A DNA stretch of 64,000 nt. Source: Aedes albopictus. Its lineage: Eukaryota; Arthropoda; Insecta; Diptera; Culicidae. Below the pieces are notes generated by a model. It was not told the origin of the DNA, searched no databases, and was given only the letters and a program-made list of their open reading frames with translations. This document shows positions 35,693 through 46,013 of this stretch, one piece after another (the stretch's first letter is position 1; every line of letters starts with the position of its first letter). Location of the stretch: NCBI RefSeq assembly GCF_035046485.1, contig NC_085138.1:336247312-336311311 (forward strand), read 5' to 3'. A program made the translations under genes and the position numbers.

Positions 35693-36188
35693 TGACGACA
35701 GGCACAGCGAGCAGCGGCGGAGTTACCTTCGGGGCAGGATTCCAGGACGAGACAGGCACAGGTGGGAACAGCTTTCCTTTTCAGGCTCCAGGATCGACTT
35801 TCGGACGACCGACGACCAGAGCAGGTAAGTGATTCACCAAGTAATACACTCGCGCGCGTTTGTTATCCGAAACTCAATTTATTAACTTAATAACGTGTAT
35901 TTCAATAATTTTAAACTACAATTACTCTACTTCACTTTCACTAATGTTGACGTTGACCACTCGATGACGTTTTGATGAGCAAAAAGAGACTGACACATGT
36001 CACCGAAGTTCCTTATATAGCAAGATATCCCGGAAGAAGGTGTGCAGCCATGAGATATCTCCTTCATTCTCCTTTTGGGCCATGATCTCAATCGACGAAC
36101 GGGGGATGACCTTGTTTTGACGACGCCTCTGCTCACAATTAGGTGGCGCGCGTATGTAATTTGTTCCCTTTTCGTGGGTTCACGAACA
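35693..36188 (-). repeat. BEL LTR (downstream copy in minus sense), 496 bp
   Basis: Begins TGACGACAGGCACAGC and ends GGTTCACGAACA. It contains a short spurious minus-strand frame also present in the partner LTR. Confidence 0.95.
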
Positions 36189-36536
36189 TGCTGGCCCCTT
36201 CAGGAACATCGTTTCTGACAGCTTAGTCGATGATGATGATGACGAATCTCGATGATGAAGTGTCATTTCTTTTGCGTACTCGATGATCGTCGTTGTTTTG
36301 GTTTGGAGACGTCAAAAAGATTGAGCGGCGAATTTCTGCAAAACATCAGACCCGGTAGCGGGTTCAACTAAAATTAAATGATAAGGACAGGTGCTTACCT
36401 GGTCCTGTTAATTAACAGGCCTTGAAAGTTTCATTTTAGGTACTACTATGACGGACGGTGCGGCGGAAGAAATTGAGAAAATTTGGTCGTTTTCCCGAAG
36501 AGTTGCTGTGTTGGTGCTGAAGATGCAGTCGTGAAT

Positions 36537-39500
36537 TTATTCGGACACTTGCGTTTGGAGTTCAGCTTGCTCGTGTTGGTCAAACGATGATGAGGTTGGT
36601 AGGAGACATAGTTTGTTTACCGGGCGAAGGAACCGACCAGATGGTGTTTGGAGTGTTACCACCCTCACGATGCCGTCCGCTCCAGGATGAGTTTGATGTA
36701 TTCTCGCTGTTGGCCAATGCATCGGAGGGCAATTTTCATCGCGTATAATTACAAGCTGGTTCTCCTTTATTTCAATGGGAGGTGAGAGCCATTTGGATCG
36801 TGGTTGCAGTGTGGACAGGTATTCCAAGTGCCACCTTTTCCAAAGTTGCTGGTACATTTTTTGCACGTGATGCCATCTGGAGAGTCGGTTGCAGGCAATT
36901 TCTGTGTAGTCGGCATCAGGAACTGATTTCAACGCCGATCCAATCAAAAAGTGCCCTGGTGTCAACGTTTCGTAGTCCGAAGGGTCGTCAGTCAGTGCAA
37001 CGAGCGGGCGTGAATTCAGGCAGGATTCTATTTGGCAAAGAAGAGTTTGCATATCATCGAAGGAAAGAGTGTTTTTGCCGAGGACTCGTATGAAGTGCTT
37101 TTGGGCAGAATAGATAGCAGCCTCCCAGAGACCGCCGAAGTTTGACGCTTTCGGAGGGTTGAATTTCCAGCGAATTTTATGCTCGTTGCATTCCTGGGCT
37201 ACGGCGTTACGGTACTCCTTGCTGTTCACCAATTGTTTTAGCTCGTTAGCGGCTCCCACAAAGTTTCTCCCATTATCACTGTGTAGTTCGGTGCATAATC
37301 CTCGGCGAGCCACAAAACGACGGAAGGATTGTATGAACTTGGCTGTGCTCAGATCTGGGACCAACTCTAAATGCACAGCTTTAGTACAAAAGCATACAAA
37401 AACAGCGACATAGGCTTTTCCTGGTGCTGCACGGCGATGTACAGGTTTCAGATGTACAGGTCCCCAGTAGTCTACTCCTGTTATTGAAAATGGTCGACTC
37501 AGGTTGGTTCGTGATGCTGGTAGTTCCGCCATGAACTGTTCCAGCATTCGTGGGCGTGCTCTGACGCAGGTAATGCAGTTGTGGACCACGACTTTGGCCA
37601 AACTTCTGGCCCCTATGACCCAGTACCGTTGTCGAAGTAGGCTTAGCAGAAGCTGGGGTGCTGCGTGAAGATGCCGTTCGTGGTAGTTGTAGACCAGGAG
37701 GAGAGAAAATCGGTGTGATCTTGGAAGAAGAATTTGGTGCTTGGCATCGTACGGTTGCATGGCACTTCCTAGTCTGCCACCGATTCGAAGAAGGTTCTCA
37801 GACGAAACAAACGGGTGAAACCACTTCAAGCGGGATTTCGACGACACTGGTTGATTTTTCTTCAGCTGTTTCCATTCTTCGCTGAAGGCTTGTTGTTGAA
37901 CCAAACGAATGATGTTGTGCTCTGCTTCGATTAGCTCACTAACATGGAGAAGGAATGATTTGGCTCGGTTGTTTGGTGCTGATCGGCAGTGGTGGAGAAA
38001 ACGGAGGCAATAGGCGATCACCCGGATGAGACGCTGGACATTTGAGAATCTTTCGACGATTTGGTCAATGAATTGCGGTTCAGGTGTAGACGGTGTTGCT
38101 GCTATTGACGACCGACGTGCTTCCTCCATTGCCTCCAAAGGTTGCTCAGTATCCTCACGGGCCATTGGCCATTGGTTTTGATGCTGTTGTAGCCATTGGG
38201 GTCCGTGCCACCAGAGGTTGAAATCGACGATGGTGTCCGCAGCCAGTCCACGGGAAAGGCAATCCGCAGGGTTCTCCAGACCGGAAATGTGATGCCACGA
38301 GCAGTTAGGTGTTGCAAGTTGAATCTTGGATGTTCGATTTGCTACAAAAGTGTTCCAGGTAGCAGGTGAGGCGTTGAGCCAGCAAAGGACGACAGTGCTA
38401 TCTAGCCAGAAGTAGCATTTTGCGTCGAGTTGCAGCGACGATTTGATTTTCTCGTACAGTTCAGCAGCCAGTAATGCACCGCACAGCTCGAGACGTGGTA
38501 TGCTAAGGCGCTTAAGGGGTGCTACACGTGATTTGGAGGACAACAGGGCGACCTTTACTAATCCACCAGGATTGGTGGACCTAACATAGGCACAGGCACC
38601 GTAGGCAAGCTGCGAAGCGTCGGCAAAGATGTGAATCTGTATGGTTTCCGGTTCAGGTAGGAGGATGCATCGATTAATGCGAAGATTGTTTAGGTTTGGT
38701 AGCAGCTTTTGGTAGCTAGTCCATCGTGTCTGATACTCCATCGGTAGAACCCTATCCCAACTCCATGGTGTCCCGTCATCGTCCTTTAAGGTCCACAGGT
38801 TCTGCATGAACACCTTGGCAGTGGTCACCACTGGTCCTACCAGTCCAAGTGGGTCGTAGAGTCGAGCAATAAGAGAGAGGGCGATTCTTTTTGTAAGTGG
38901 ATGATTGATTGCATTTGAAGGTGATTCGATTTTGTAGCGGAGGCAATCCGTCGCAGGTTCCCAATGGAGTCCTAGCGTTTTGATGACCTGGTCTCGATCC
39001 AGTTCAACAGAGTTTTTCAGAGCGCGGTTTTCAGGGGGAATCTCGTTGAGCACCGTTTCGTCGTTCGATGCCCATTTGCGGAGTTGAAATCCACCCTTCG
39101 CTAGGAGTGCTTCTAGCTGATTTCGGAGTTCAATTGCTTCAGATGCATCTTTTCCACCAGAAAACAGGTCGTCCACGTAGAAATCCTTTTTCAACACAGG
39201 TTTGGCTAGTGGATAATTGGAGCCTTCATCTTCAGCAAGCTGCATCAGCACCCGCGTAGCCAGGAACGGCGCACTTGCGGTCCCGTAAGTTACGGTTTGA
39301 AGTTCGTGAGTCTCCAGAGGGTGTTCCGGAGAGGGCTTCCATACAATGAGCTGGACTGAAGTGTCACGAGGGTCGACGAGTATTTGGCGGTACATCATTT
39401 TCACATCGGCGACTAACATGACAGGGTGCTTCCGGGATCGCATGATGATCGATCGGATGTCCTCTTGAACGGTAGGTCCCACCATGAGAGCGTCGTTCAA

Positions 39501-41843
39501 CGATGGGCCCGTCGGAGTTTTACACGATGCATCGAAGACAACCCTTAGCTTCGTAGTGGCGCTGTCTTCACGAAGTACAGCGTGATGCGGGAGATAAAAA
39601 CGTTTACCAGTTGACTCTTCGTATTCGTGAATGCGCTTCATGTGTCCAAGGCTGCGGTACTCGTCGATGAACTCTTTATATTGGTCATGCAGCGCGGGAT
39701 TACGAACCAAGCGTGTTTGTAGGAGATGAAACCGACGAACAGCAGTGCTGCGATTGTCGCTAAGTTGGTCCAGAATGTTTTCCTTGAAGGGCAACCGGAC
39801 TATGTATCTTCCTTCTGGAGAGCGTGACACGGTTCGGCAAAAATGTTCCTCGCAGGCTTGCTCTTCGACGGAGTATGCTGTGGGTGAATTGCCTTCCTCG
39901 ATTTTCCAAAACCTTTCCATTAGTTGATGGAGGTCGGCGACGGTAGCGATGTTCGCCACGACTGGGGTACTGTTCGTAGTCACGGTTGACTTCCCTGAGA
40001 CGACCCATCCAAAAACGGAATTCACCAGCACTGGAAGTTGCTCGCCGAGATGGATGCGACCTGGTACACGGAACAGTTCGAAAAAGATTTCTGCGCCAAG
40101 AATGATGTCAACTGGATTGGTGCTGTCGAACGATGGATCCGCCAGTTGAATTCCAGGTGGAAAATTCCATGACGAGGTGTCCACGGACGTAGCAGGTAGG
40201 TCGACGGTGACTCTGGGAAGAACAAGCATTTCAACGGCGGTGGAGTACTCACCGACACGTGATCGTATGGTGGCAGAGAACTTCTGCTTGGCCTGAGTGG
40301 AAGATTGGCCGATACCGCTGATTGGCAGGTAGATTTTCTGTCGCTGGACCTTCATGCACTGCGCAAAACGTTCTGTGATAAAACAGCACTCACTTCCTGA
40401 ATCGAGAAGGGCGCGCCCAACGTGTTCAACGCCGTTGTCGTCAACAAGGATAATCATCGCTGTAGCCAGCAAAACGGTTTTCTGTTGGTGGCTGGCGGAC
40501 GCACAACTAATAGCCTCCACAAGAGCAGAGGCAGAATTGATCGGAGTATCGGTGACTGGCGAAGCTGACGTGAGTTTTTGCTGCGGGGGGCTAACATGTT
40601 TCGAAGTAGCCTGGGACGTTGAGTCGCTGGAACAGAGTAATGTATGGTGCCGGCCTCGACACTTGCGGCAGTTTGTAGACGAGGAGCAATCCTTGGACTG
40701 GTGCCCCCTTCGCAAGCAGTTCCTGCAGAGCTGATGTCGACGAACCTCCTTTTCCTTGTCTTCGGTTGATAATTTTGAGAAGTTCCCGCAAAGGTACAGA
40801 GGATGGTGTTCCGAGCAGACGAGGCATTTGCGAGGGCTGACCTGATTGGCACTGTGGCTCGAAGCTGAACGAAAGGTTGGCTTTCTGACTTGAGCAGAGG
40901 ACGGAGTATCGACGACCTTTGTTTGGATGGATTGTAACACGGTGACGCGTCGCTGGATGAATTCAATCAAGTCCTTGAACTTGACGGTTCGTTTCGAAGA
41001 TGAATGCTCCTCCCAGTCCCTCCTGGTTGTTGTATCGAGTCGGGTGCTCAACATACGAACGAGCAAAATATCCCAATGCTCTGTTGGCTCCCCAAGCTGG
41101 TGTAGAACCTTCACATTGGCCTCAAAACGCTCCACTAAGTTGTGAAGTTCCGCTGCCGACTCACGTTTTAACGCCGAAAAATCGAAGAGTGCATCCACGT
41201 AGGTTTGCTTCAGTCTTGCTGGGTTTTGGAAGTGCTTTAGAAGCAAATTCCAAGCCACGGTGTAGTTATCGGCACTTAGTGGAATCGACTGGATAAGCTG
41301 AAGCGCCGACAGCGATAGCGATGAGCGCAAATAATAGAATTTTTGTATATTAGAGAGATTTGTAGACGAGTGGACCAAAGAGATGTACAAATCGTGGAAG
41401 ACGAGCCAGTTCTCCAATTTTCCGTCAAAAATGGGAAGCTTGACATCCGGCAATCGCACCTGCGATGCGGACATAGGGAAGTGCGCCACTGATTGAGTAG
41501 GAGATGGAGAGCTTTGGTTCACATGCGATTTATTGTGGGCTAGTAAGAAGCCCTTGACCCGGTAGTAGGACGCTTCCAGCGTCGTCCGTTCTTTGATGAG
41601 ATCCTCCAGAGAATTCTCGTCGAGCGATTCGAGTTCGCTTTGTGTCGTGCTGTAATCTTCCCACAGCTTGGTCAGGCTTTCCAGGCGGACGGGAATCTCA
41701 TCAGCCTGCGTGTCCTCGTCGAATTCATCGACGAAAAGCTTGATGTGGGTGAGCGATGCTGTCAAGCTCTTCACCCGCATCTTGAGTGTCTTGATGCGTC
41801 GTTCGGTGGCCATCACGGGTAATTGGTATTCTGCGAGAGGCAA
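36537..41843 (-). CDS. BEL/Pao gag-pol polyprotein (1768 aa)
   Basis: One uninterrupted frame encodes all the proteins needed for BEL retrotransposition. Residues about 1-330 are a gag-like region; Cys/His knuckles follow (CLVC at 340, CRNCLRRGHQSKDC at 373-386, CRKC at 392). The aspartic protease motif is LLDSGSE (DSG at 481-483). Reverse transcriptase has Asp813 (VADVKMMYRQ) and the catalytic box YVDD (889-892). RNase H acids are Asp1075, Glu1119, Asp1148 and Asp1194. Integrase has an HHCC zinc site (His1388 region, C1423-x2-C1426) and the triad Asp1458, Asp1523 and Glu1574. The C-terminal part (about 1640-1755) matches the domain usually found after BEL integrases. The start is the first Met of the frame, 180 bp from the upstream LTR. 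The length is in the usual BEL range. Confidence 0.95.
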   Translation of the reverse strand: MPLAEYQLPVMATERRIKTLKMRVKSLTASLTHIKLFVDEFDEDTQADEIPVRLESLTKLWEDYSTTQSELESLDENSLEDLIKERTTLEASYYRVKGFLLAHNKSHVNQSSPSPTQSVAHFPMSASQVRLPDVKLPIFDGKLENWLVFHDLYISLVHSSTNLSNIQKFYYLRSSLSLSALQLIQSIPLSADNYTVAWNLLLKHFQNPARLKQTYVDALFDFSALKRESAAELHNLVERFEANVKVLHQLGEPTEHWDILLVRMLSTRLDTTTRRDWEEHSSSKRTVKFKDLIEFIQRRVTVLQSIQTKVVDTPSSAQVRKPTFRSASSHSANQVSPRKCLVCSEHHPLYLCGNFSKLSTEDKEKEVRRHQLCRNCLRRGHQSKDCSSSTNCRKCRGRHHTLLCSSDSTSQATSKHVSPPQQKLTSASPVTDTPINSASALVEAISCASASHQQKTVLLATAMIILVDDNGVEHVGRALLDSGSECCFITERFAQCMKVQRQKIYLPISGIGQSSTQAKQKFSATIRSRVGEYSTAVEMLVLPRVTVDLPATSVDTSSWNFPPGIQLADPSFDSTNPVDIILGAEIFFELFRVPGRIHLGEQLPVLVNSVFGWVVSGKSTVTTNSTPVVANIATVADLHQLMERFWKIEEGNSPTAYSVEEQACEEHFCRTVSRSPEGRYIVRLPFKENILDQLSDNRSTAVRRFHLLQTRLVRNPALHDQYKEFIDEYRSLGHMKRIHEYEESTGKRFYLPHHAVLREDSATTKLRVVFDASCKTPTGPSLNDALMVGPTVQEDIRSIIMRSRKHPVMLVADVKMMYRQILVDPRDTSVQLIVWKPSPEHPLETHELQTVTYGTASAPFLATRVLMQLAEDEGSNYPLAKPVLKKDFYVDDLFSGGKDASEAIELRNQLEALLAKGGFQLRKWASNDETVLNEIPPENRALKNSVELDRDQVIKTLGLHWEPATDCLRYKIESPSNAINHPLTKRIALSLIARLYDPLGLVGPVVTTAKVFMQNLWTLKDDDGTPWSWDRVLPMEYQTRWTSYQKLLPNLNNLRINRCILLPEPETIQIHIFADASQLAYGACAYVRSTNPGGLVKVALLSSKSRVAPLKRLSIPRLELCGALLAAELYEKIKSSLQLDAKCYFWLDSTVVLCWLNASPATWNTFVANRTSKIQLATPNCSWHHISGLENPADCLSRGLAADTIVDFNLWWHGPQWLQQHQNQWPMAREDTEQPLEAMEEARRSSIAATPSTPEPQFIDQIVERFSNVQRLIRVIAYCLRFLHHCRSAPNNRAKSFLLHVSELIEAEHNIIRLVQQQAFSEEWKQLKKNQPVSSKSRLKWFHPFVSSENLLRIGGRLGSAMQPYDAKHQILLPRSHRFSLLLVYNYHERHLHAAPQLLLSLLRQRYWVIGARSLAKVVVHNCITCVRARPRMLEQFMAELPASRTNLSRPFSITGVDYWGPVHLKPVHRRAAPGKAYVAVFVCFCTKAVHLELVPDLSTAKFIQSFRRFVARRGLCTELHSDNGRNFVGAANELKQLVNSKEYRNAVAQECNEHKIRWKFNPPKASNFGGLWEAAIYSAQKHFIRVLGKNTLSFDDMQTLLCQIESCLNSRPLVALTDDPSDYETLTPGHFLIGSALKSVPDADYTEIACNRLSRWHHVQKMYQQLWKRWHLEYLSTLQPRSKWLSPPIEIKENQLVIIRDENCPPMHWPTARIHQTHPGADGIVRVVTLQTPSGRFLRPVNKLCLLPTSSSFDQHEQAELQTQVSE

Positions 41844-42005
41844 TTTTATTGCCTTGTATTTCCAAATTCAGCTACGATGTTTCACGTTAGAAGGTTCTCG
41901 ATGCAGAAGCAATGGCGGCGATGGTCGATCTTTCTAGAATCCCCCAGGGATCAAGTGGCGACTCGTGAGCACGGGATTGCCGGACGTACGGAGTATCGAC
42001 GTAAT

Positions 42006-42023
42006 CCGGCTCGAAGGACCAGA
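42006..42023 (-). promoter_or_regulatory. BEL primer-binding site (tRNA-Tyr type)
   Basis: On the minus strand the LTR end is followed, after TC, by TGGTCCTTCGAGCCGGA. Its complement TCCGGCTCGAAGGACCA is the 3' end of eukaryotic tRNA-Tyr including CCA. Confidence 0.8.
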
Positions 42024-42519
42024 TGACGACAGGCACAGCGAGCAGCGGCGGAGTTACCTTCGGGGCAGGATTCCAGGACGAGACAGGCACAGGTGGGAAC
42101 AGCTTTCCTTTTCAGGCTCCAGGATCGACTTTCGGACGACCGACGACCAGAGCAGGTAAGTGATTCACCAAGTAATACACTCGCGCGCGTTTGTTATCCG
42201 AAACTCAATTTATTAACTTAATAACGTGTATTTCAATAATTTTAAACTACAATTACTCTACTTCACTTTCACTAATGTTGACGTTGACCACTCGATGACG
42301 TTTTGATGAGCAAAAAGAGACTGACACATGTCACCGAAGTTCCTTATATAGCAAGATATCCCGGAAGAAGGTGTGCAGCCATGAGATATCTCCTTCATTC
42401 TCCTTTTGGGCCATGATCTCAATCGACGAACGGGGGATGACCTTGTTTTGACGACGCCTCTGCTCACAATTAGGTGGCGCGCGTATGTAATTTGTTCCCT
42501 TTTCGTGGGTTCACGAACA
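42024..42519 (-). repeat. BEL LTR (upstream copy in minus sense), 496 bp
   Basis: Same sequence as 35693-36188 as far as can be read, followed by the duplicate acaac. It should carry the element promoter. Confidence 0.95.
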
Positions 42520-42570
42520 ACAACCAAAACTTGCGCTGTCGTAACTTTTATATAACATGTGTGTTACTTG

Positions 42571-43200
42571 TTGGCTCGAGCAATCCGATGCCAATAACAA
42601 AGCTTCGTTGATGCGGTACGATGTACCCCCGCCATCATCATCATCGCCCATTGTGGCAGCTAACTACCACCACGGGGCACTCAAAAATCTCAAACTAACA
42701 CTTATCACGGGGACGAAATAATCAAAAAAAAAAACAAGGGACAAAATTAACTGTACAGGGAAAGTGAGGAAAAAAAAAGAAAAAAAAACTGCTTATATAC
42801 CAAATTAAATCTAATCAAAGAGTCAGTGGAGAGGGGGGAACAACGAGGGGTAACTTTCAATACTTAGCTTTGTGCTCTGTTTTGCCACAGGCTCGACGAC
42901 GACAGGTCCAAGCGATGGGATCGCCCGCACTGGGAGGAGGCGAGCGGTGTGCGGCGGTTGAACGCTCTCTGCTCTTCTCTCGGTGGGCTGCTGCTGTCGA
43001 CGACGATGAGCTTGGGTACTCACTGGAAGAAGCCGATCACGGCCGCGCGAGCGGCGCGGTATGCGGGGGGTGCTGCACTGCTGTGCTCGATAATCGGTGC
43101 GCCACGTGATATAATGAAAACGTGAACTTTACTCAAACTAAACGAACTTTTGCGGCAAAAATTGTGGCCTAGCCAACCGCACGCGTCCCACTAGGGATAA
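42571..43200. other. Possible 5' untranslated part of the I-clade LINE; no gene
   Basis: The segment is GC-rich around 42880-43110 with A-rich runs at 42720-42790. It lies beyond the MITE where the LINE upstream region should continue. No zinc-knuckle or other frame was found. The assignment rests only on position. Confidence 0.3.
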
Positions 43201-43611
43201 TTACTTAATAAACGTAATCACTCGGAAACACTAGCACGAAAATGAGGTTGCTATCCTTGTTCAGGTTCGCTTTCACTTTGTTTTGGGATTCAGTCTTAGA
43301 CGAATTATTTGCTCGTTGTATTTCATGGCGCTTTTCGGCAGGCTACCATTATTTCTGATCTAGAAATGTTCTTTTCGTCGACTGCTATTGACTGAATTCC
43401 CTCGAATACCCGTATGCTCGGAGTTATCTTTATGAGCCAGTTCGCTGTAGCCTGGTCATGTTTTTATGGGTTGCCTTTGAAAATCGGTTTTATAGCTGTT
43501 CCCCGATTCTCTAATATTTTGTTAATAATGGTGTCTCGAACCTGTACTAACTGTTGTATTCCTCACAACCTCTGTGCACAACCGAATTTGATTAGTAGTG
43601 GGCTTGATTTT
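43201..43611. other. Non-genic stretch, nothing recognised
   Basis: No supported gene. The longest frame (43414-43716, + strand) runs into the SINE tail. Confidence 0.35.
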
Positions 43612-43884
43612 TCTATCTTTTTCTTCTTCTTCTTTATGGCTCTACGTTCCCACTGGAATTTGGCCTGCCTCTCATCAACTGCGTGTTCTTTGAGCATTTC
43701 CACAGTTATTAAATGAAGGGCTTTCTTTTCCTGCCATTGCATGATTTTGTATATTGTGAGGCAAGGACAATGATACACTATGCCCATGCAAGTCGAGAAA
43801 CGTTCCCGGCCCGAACGGGAGTCGAGCCCGCCGTCTCCGGATTGGCGATCCATGGCCTTAACCACTAGGCTAACTAGAGACCCC
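43612..43884 (-). mobile_element. tRNA-derived SINE (Feilai-like), minus strand
   Basis: On the minus strand the head reads ggtctctagttagcctagtg and gttaaggcc (A-box), then gggctcgactcccgttc (B-box). The body carries atttaataactgtggaaatg, then ctcaaagaacac and a segment ending gtagagcc, and the tail is (aag)n. This matches the element at 862-1143 in layout. Confidence 0.85.
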
Positions 43885-43921
43885 AGTTAGTTTTTCTATC
43901 TAGAACTTTCAGATTGTCTTA

Positions 43922-44317
43922 TTAAAGACTCACAGCTTCTGCTACTGCCGTTTTACCAGGGCACTTCATATTCCTGGGTAGAGTATACACAGTTTTGCTT
44001 TTTTGCTTCGTACCTGGGACTTTCCTGGGTTTACCTACAGCGTTCAGATTCTTTGTCTGTCTTTTTGTTCGCAACTTTCGAGATACCGGGTTGCATGTGG
44101 ACAGCATCTGCCTCTGCTCTTCGTCTTGAAAATTTGTATCTTTATACCGTTGCAGTCGGACGTTCGCCGATGGTGTAGCTAAGAATTTACTGGAATGCTG
44201 CCTGTGTGCCCTTGCTCCTTCCGGTGGGTGTTGTGATATCCCTTTTGTCTTTTTGGGTTGTGGTTTCTCACCACTCGTTAGCTCATCTCTAGGCCTCTTC
44301 GCAGGTTCTGACTGCAC
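43922..44317 (-). CDS. Unrecognised basic ORF, 131 aa
   Basis: An open frame starting MQSEPAKRPRDELTSGEK, very rich in Lys, Arg, Pro, Gln and Ser, with no hydrophobic segment and no known domain. It could be the N-terminal part of a LINE ORF1 or a chance frame. A SINE ends just downstream of its stop. I cannot give it a function. Confidence 0.25.
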   Translation of the reverse strand: MQSEPAKRPRDELTSGEKPQPKKTKGISQHPPEGARAHRQHSSKFLATPSANVRLQRYKDTNFQDEEQRQMLSTCNPVSRKLRTKRQTKNLNAVGKPRKVPGTKQKSKTVYTLPRNMKCPGKTAVAEAVSL

Positions 44318-44914
44318 GCTTTGCCTATAGCCCTGATTTAGCTGTTTTTAAGTCGTTTTTTTACTGGCAACACTCAGCTTGATTCGGTCCATTTACTGAG
44401 GTTTATCCTAGATAATTTTTCGTCATCTGTCCACCTAAAACGAATGAGTGCGTGCGAAGTCATCGATCCGGCTTTATCGACGGCCGGTCGACAATGGATT
44501 AGATCTTCCGTGTACGGCGAATCCTCCTGAAATGCCGTAAATAAGAAGGCGGTCCAACGCATCACCTGTTCATCGATATTCGATATCAAGGCTTAATATA
44601 CGGATTTCTTTTTCACGTTCTTCAATCCAAACCGTTAAACTGGTACTTGTACTGCTCTATTTATTTGAATAAAAAGAAAATATTTGGTAAACCGTCCATA
44701 CAACTTCCTCAAGGGGCAACACAGCCATCCATACGTAGTTAACACTTGCCTTACTATTAACTAAATTTCACTGGAATCCCAAAAAAATCCCTGCTTTTGC
44801 ACACTTTGACTATCTCCACTACGTGCCTTCATATGTGTGGTTTGAACATAGGAAACAATAATGACTTTAAAAACTTACCTTTTCTACTCATGCCGTCTTC
44901 CTCTGCGCCACACT
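44318..44914. other. Spacer and probable 3' untranslated region of the FAM8A1-type gene
   Basis: A 71-codon minus-strand frame (44374-44589) is not recognised. The part next to 44914 should include the 3' UTR of the neighbouring gene. Confidence 0.35.
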
Positions 44915-46013
44915 CTAGCGCCTTCGCAGCACCGGAGCCGGATTGTCCTCCACCACGATCGTCTTGGTCATGATGTCGTACATGGTCCGGTTGTGCTTGA
45001 AGAAGAACATCAGGAAGCACATCGGGAAGAAGAGCGCAATCAGGGCGTTCTTGGCTACAGATCGGCACAGGGCCCGCTTGAAGCCCGGATTCGTGGCCGG
45101 ATAGAGCAGCGCTTTGATCGGGTTCTGCTGATTGTTGCCGGCCAATGCCGCTTGCTGGGGCGGATCCAGTAGGACCACGGCTTCCACGTGGACGATCCGA
45201 ATTCCCATGAGCATTTTCCCGGGCGTTGCCCCACCAATTTGGCCGTTTCCGTGGATGGTCCAAAGCGTCTCATAGATACAAACCGCAAACTTTGTTATAA
45301 TTTCGAGGAAGATAAGTTCCGAGGTAAACGACAACAGTTCGGTGTAGTCTTCCTCGAACGAGTTCCGGATGGCGTCGAAGTCAATGTCCAATCTAGAAAG
45401 AGGTTTAATAAATATAGTTTCAGATAACCGATGTACGAGCTTTAGTATGGGGTAATCTCACTCACATATCAATGTCTAAGATATCAATAAAAGCCATGGT
45501 CGTCATAATTTTGAGCAGGAAGATGATCACAATATCGATTGCCTCCGCTACAAATCGCTTCCAGAGTGGCGCTATTACATACTCGTAGCCCCCATTGCGA
45601 TTTATAACTGTAAAAAGAGACAAAATTAAAAGACTTTTATCAAGAAATCAATGTTTAACTAGCTTACTTTCTTCCTGACGAGCGGGATCCAACAGTTCGG
45701 CACCACGTCTCTGGTTGGCATTCTGTTGTGGCTGCGGTTGCATCTGGCTACCGGTTCCCGTCCCGGTAGCAACCACACCGTTACCACTTACCACAGCTGT
45801 TCCATTCGCACCGGATCCGGCACCCGGCTGGAACAGCTGCGGGTAGTTGTTCATCAGATAGTACGGAAAGTAGGCCTGGATCTGCTGCTGCATTTGAGCG
45901 TGCTGGACCCAGGTGCGCAGCAGTTCAAAGTAGATTTGCTTCGGCGTTTTGCTCGGATCCATCGGAGGCGGACTCGACTCCGAGTCGGGCAGCTTTTCCG
46001 GCAGATTGTCCAT
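44915..46013 (-). CDS. FAM8A1: FAM8A1-like RDD membrane protein (three exons, 321 aa)
   Basis: Minus-strand exons 46013-45668, 45607-45466 and 45392-44915 join in frame at GT/AG sites to 321 aa. Residues 1-115 are a Pro/Gln/Gly-rich cytosolic-type N-terminus including PKQIYFELLRTWVQHAQMQ and a run of Gly, Thr and Gln. The rest is an RDD domain: YEYVIAPLWKRFVAEAIDI (Arg and Asp of the first helix), membrane segments IVIIFLLKIM, LIFLEIITKFAVCIYETLW and ALIALFFPMCFLMFFF, and the signature GGATPGKMLMGIRIV. In mammals FAM8A1 is an ER membrane partner of the HRD1 ubiquitin ligase in ER-associated degradation; the same role here is inferred. The 46013 ATG is preferred over an upstream in-frame Met, which would add a non-conserved hydrophobic leader. 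Confidence 0.88.

Larger units (their letters stand above)
35693..42519 (-). mobile_element. Complete BEL/Pao retrotransposon, 6827 bp
   Basis: Two 496-bp LTRs (35693-36188 and 42024-42519) flank a single open polyprotein gene on the minus strand, and both sides have the duplicate acaac. The LTRs appear identical base for base, which implies a very recent insertion. After the upstream LTR the minus strand reads TGGTCCTTCGAGCCGGA, complementary to the 3' end of tRNA-Tyr, the expected primer-binding site. A purine-rich gaagggg lies before the other LTR. All expected parts are present, so it may be transposition-competent. Confidence 0.95.
35576..42570. mobile_element. Hairpin MITE (about 163 bp) split by the BEL element
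   Basis: The left arm 35576-35692 and right remainder 42525-42570 form one long palindrome once the BEL element is removed: caagcaacacacatgtta, gttacgacagcgcaagtttt and ggttgtatagaagt are mirrored by the right side and the distal left part. The arms are about 70 bp. It has no coding capacity. It probably lies in the 5' untranslated region of the LINE. Confidence 0.8.

Noticed and set aside
35927..36136. 69-codon minus-strand frame, present twice (also at 42258)
   Set aside because: It lies wholly inside the BEL LTRs and duplicates with them. It has no domain.
44829..45263. 144-codon minus-strand frame
   Set aside because: It overlaps the third exon of the FAM8A1-like gene in another frame and has no RDD features.
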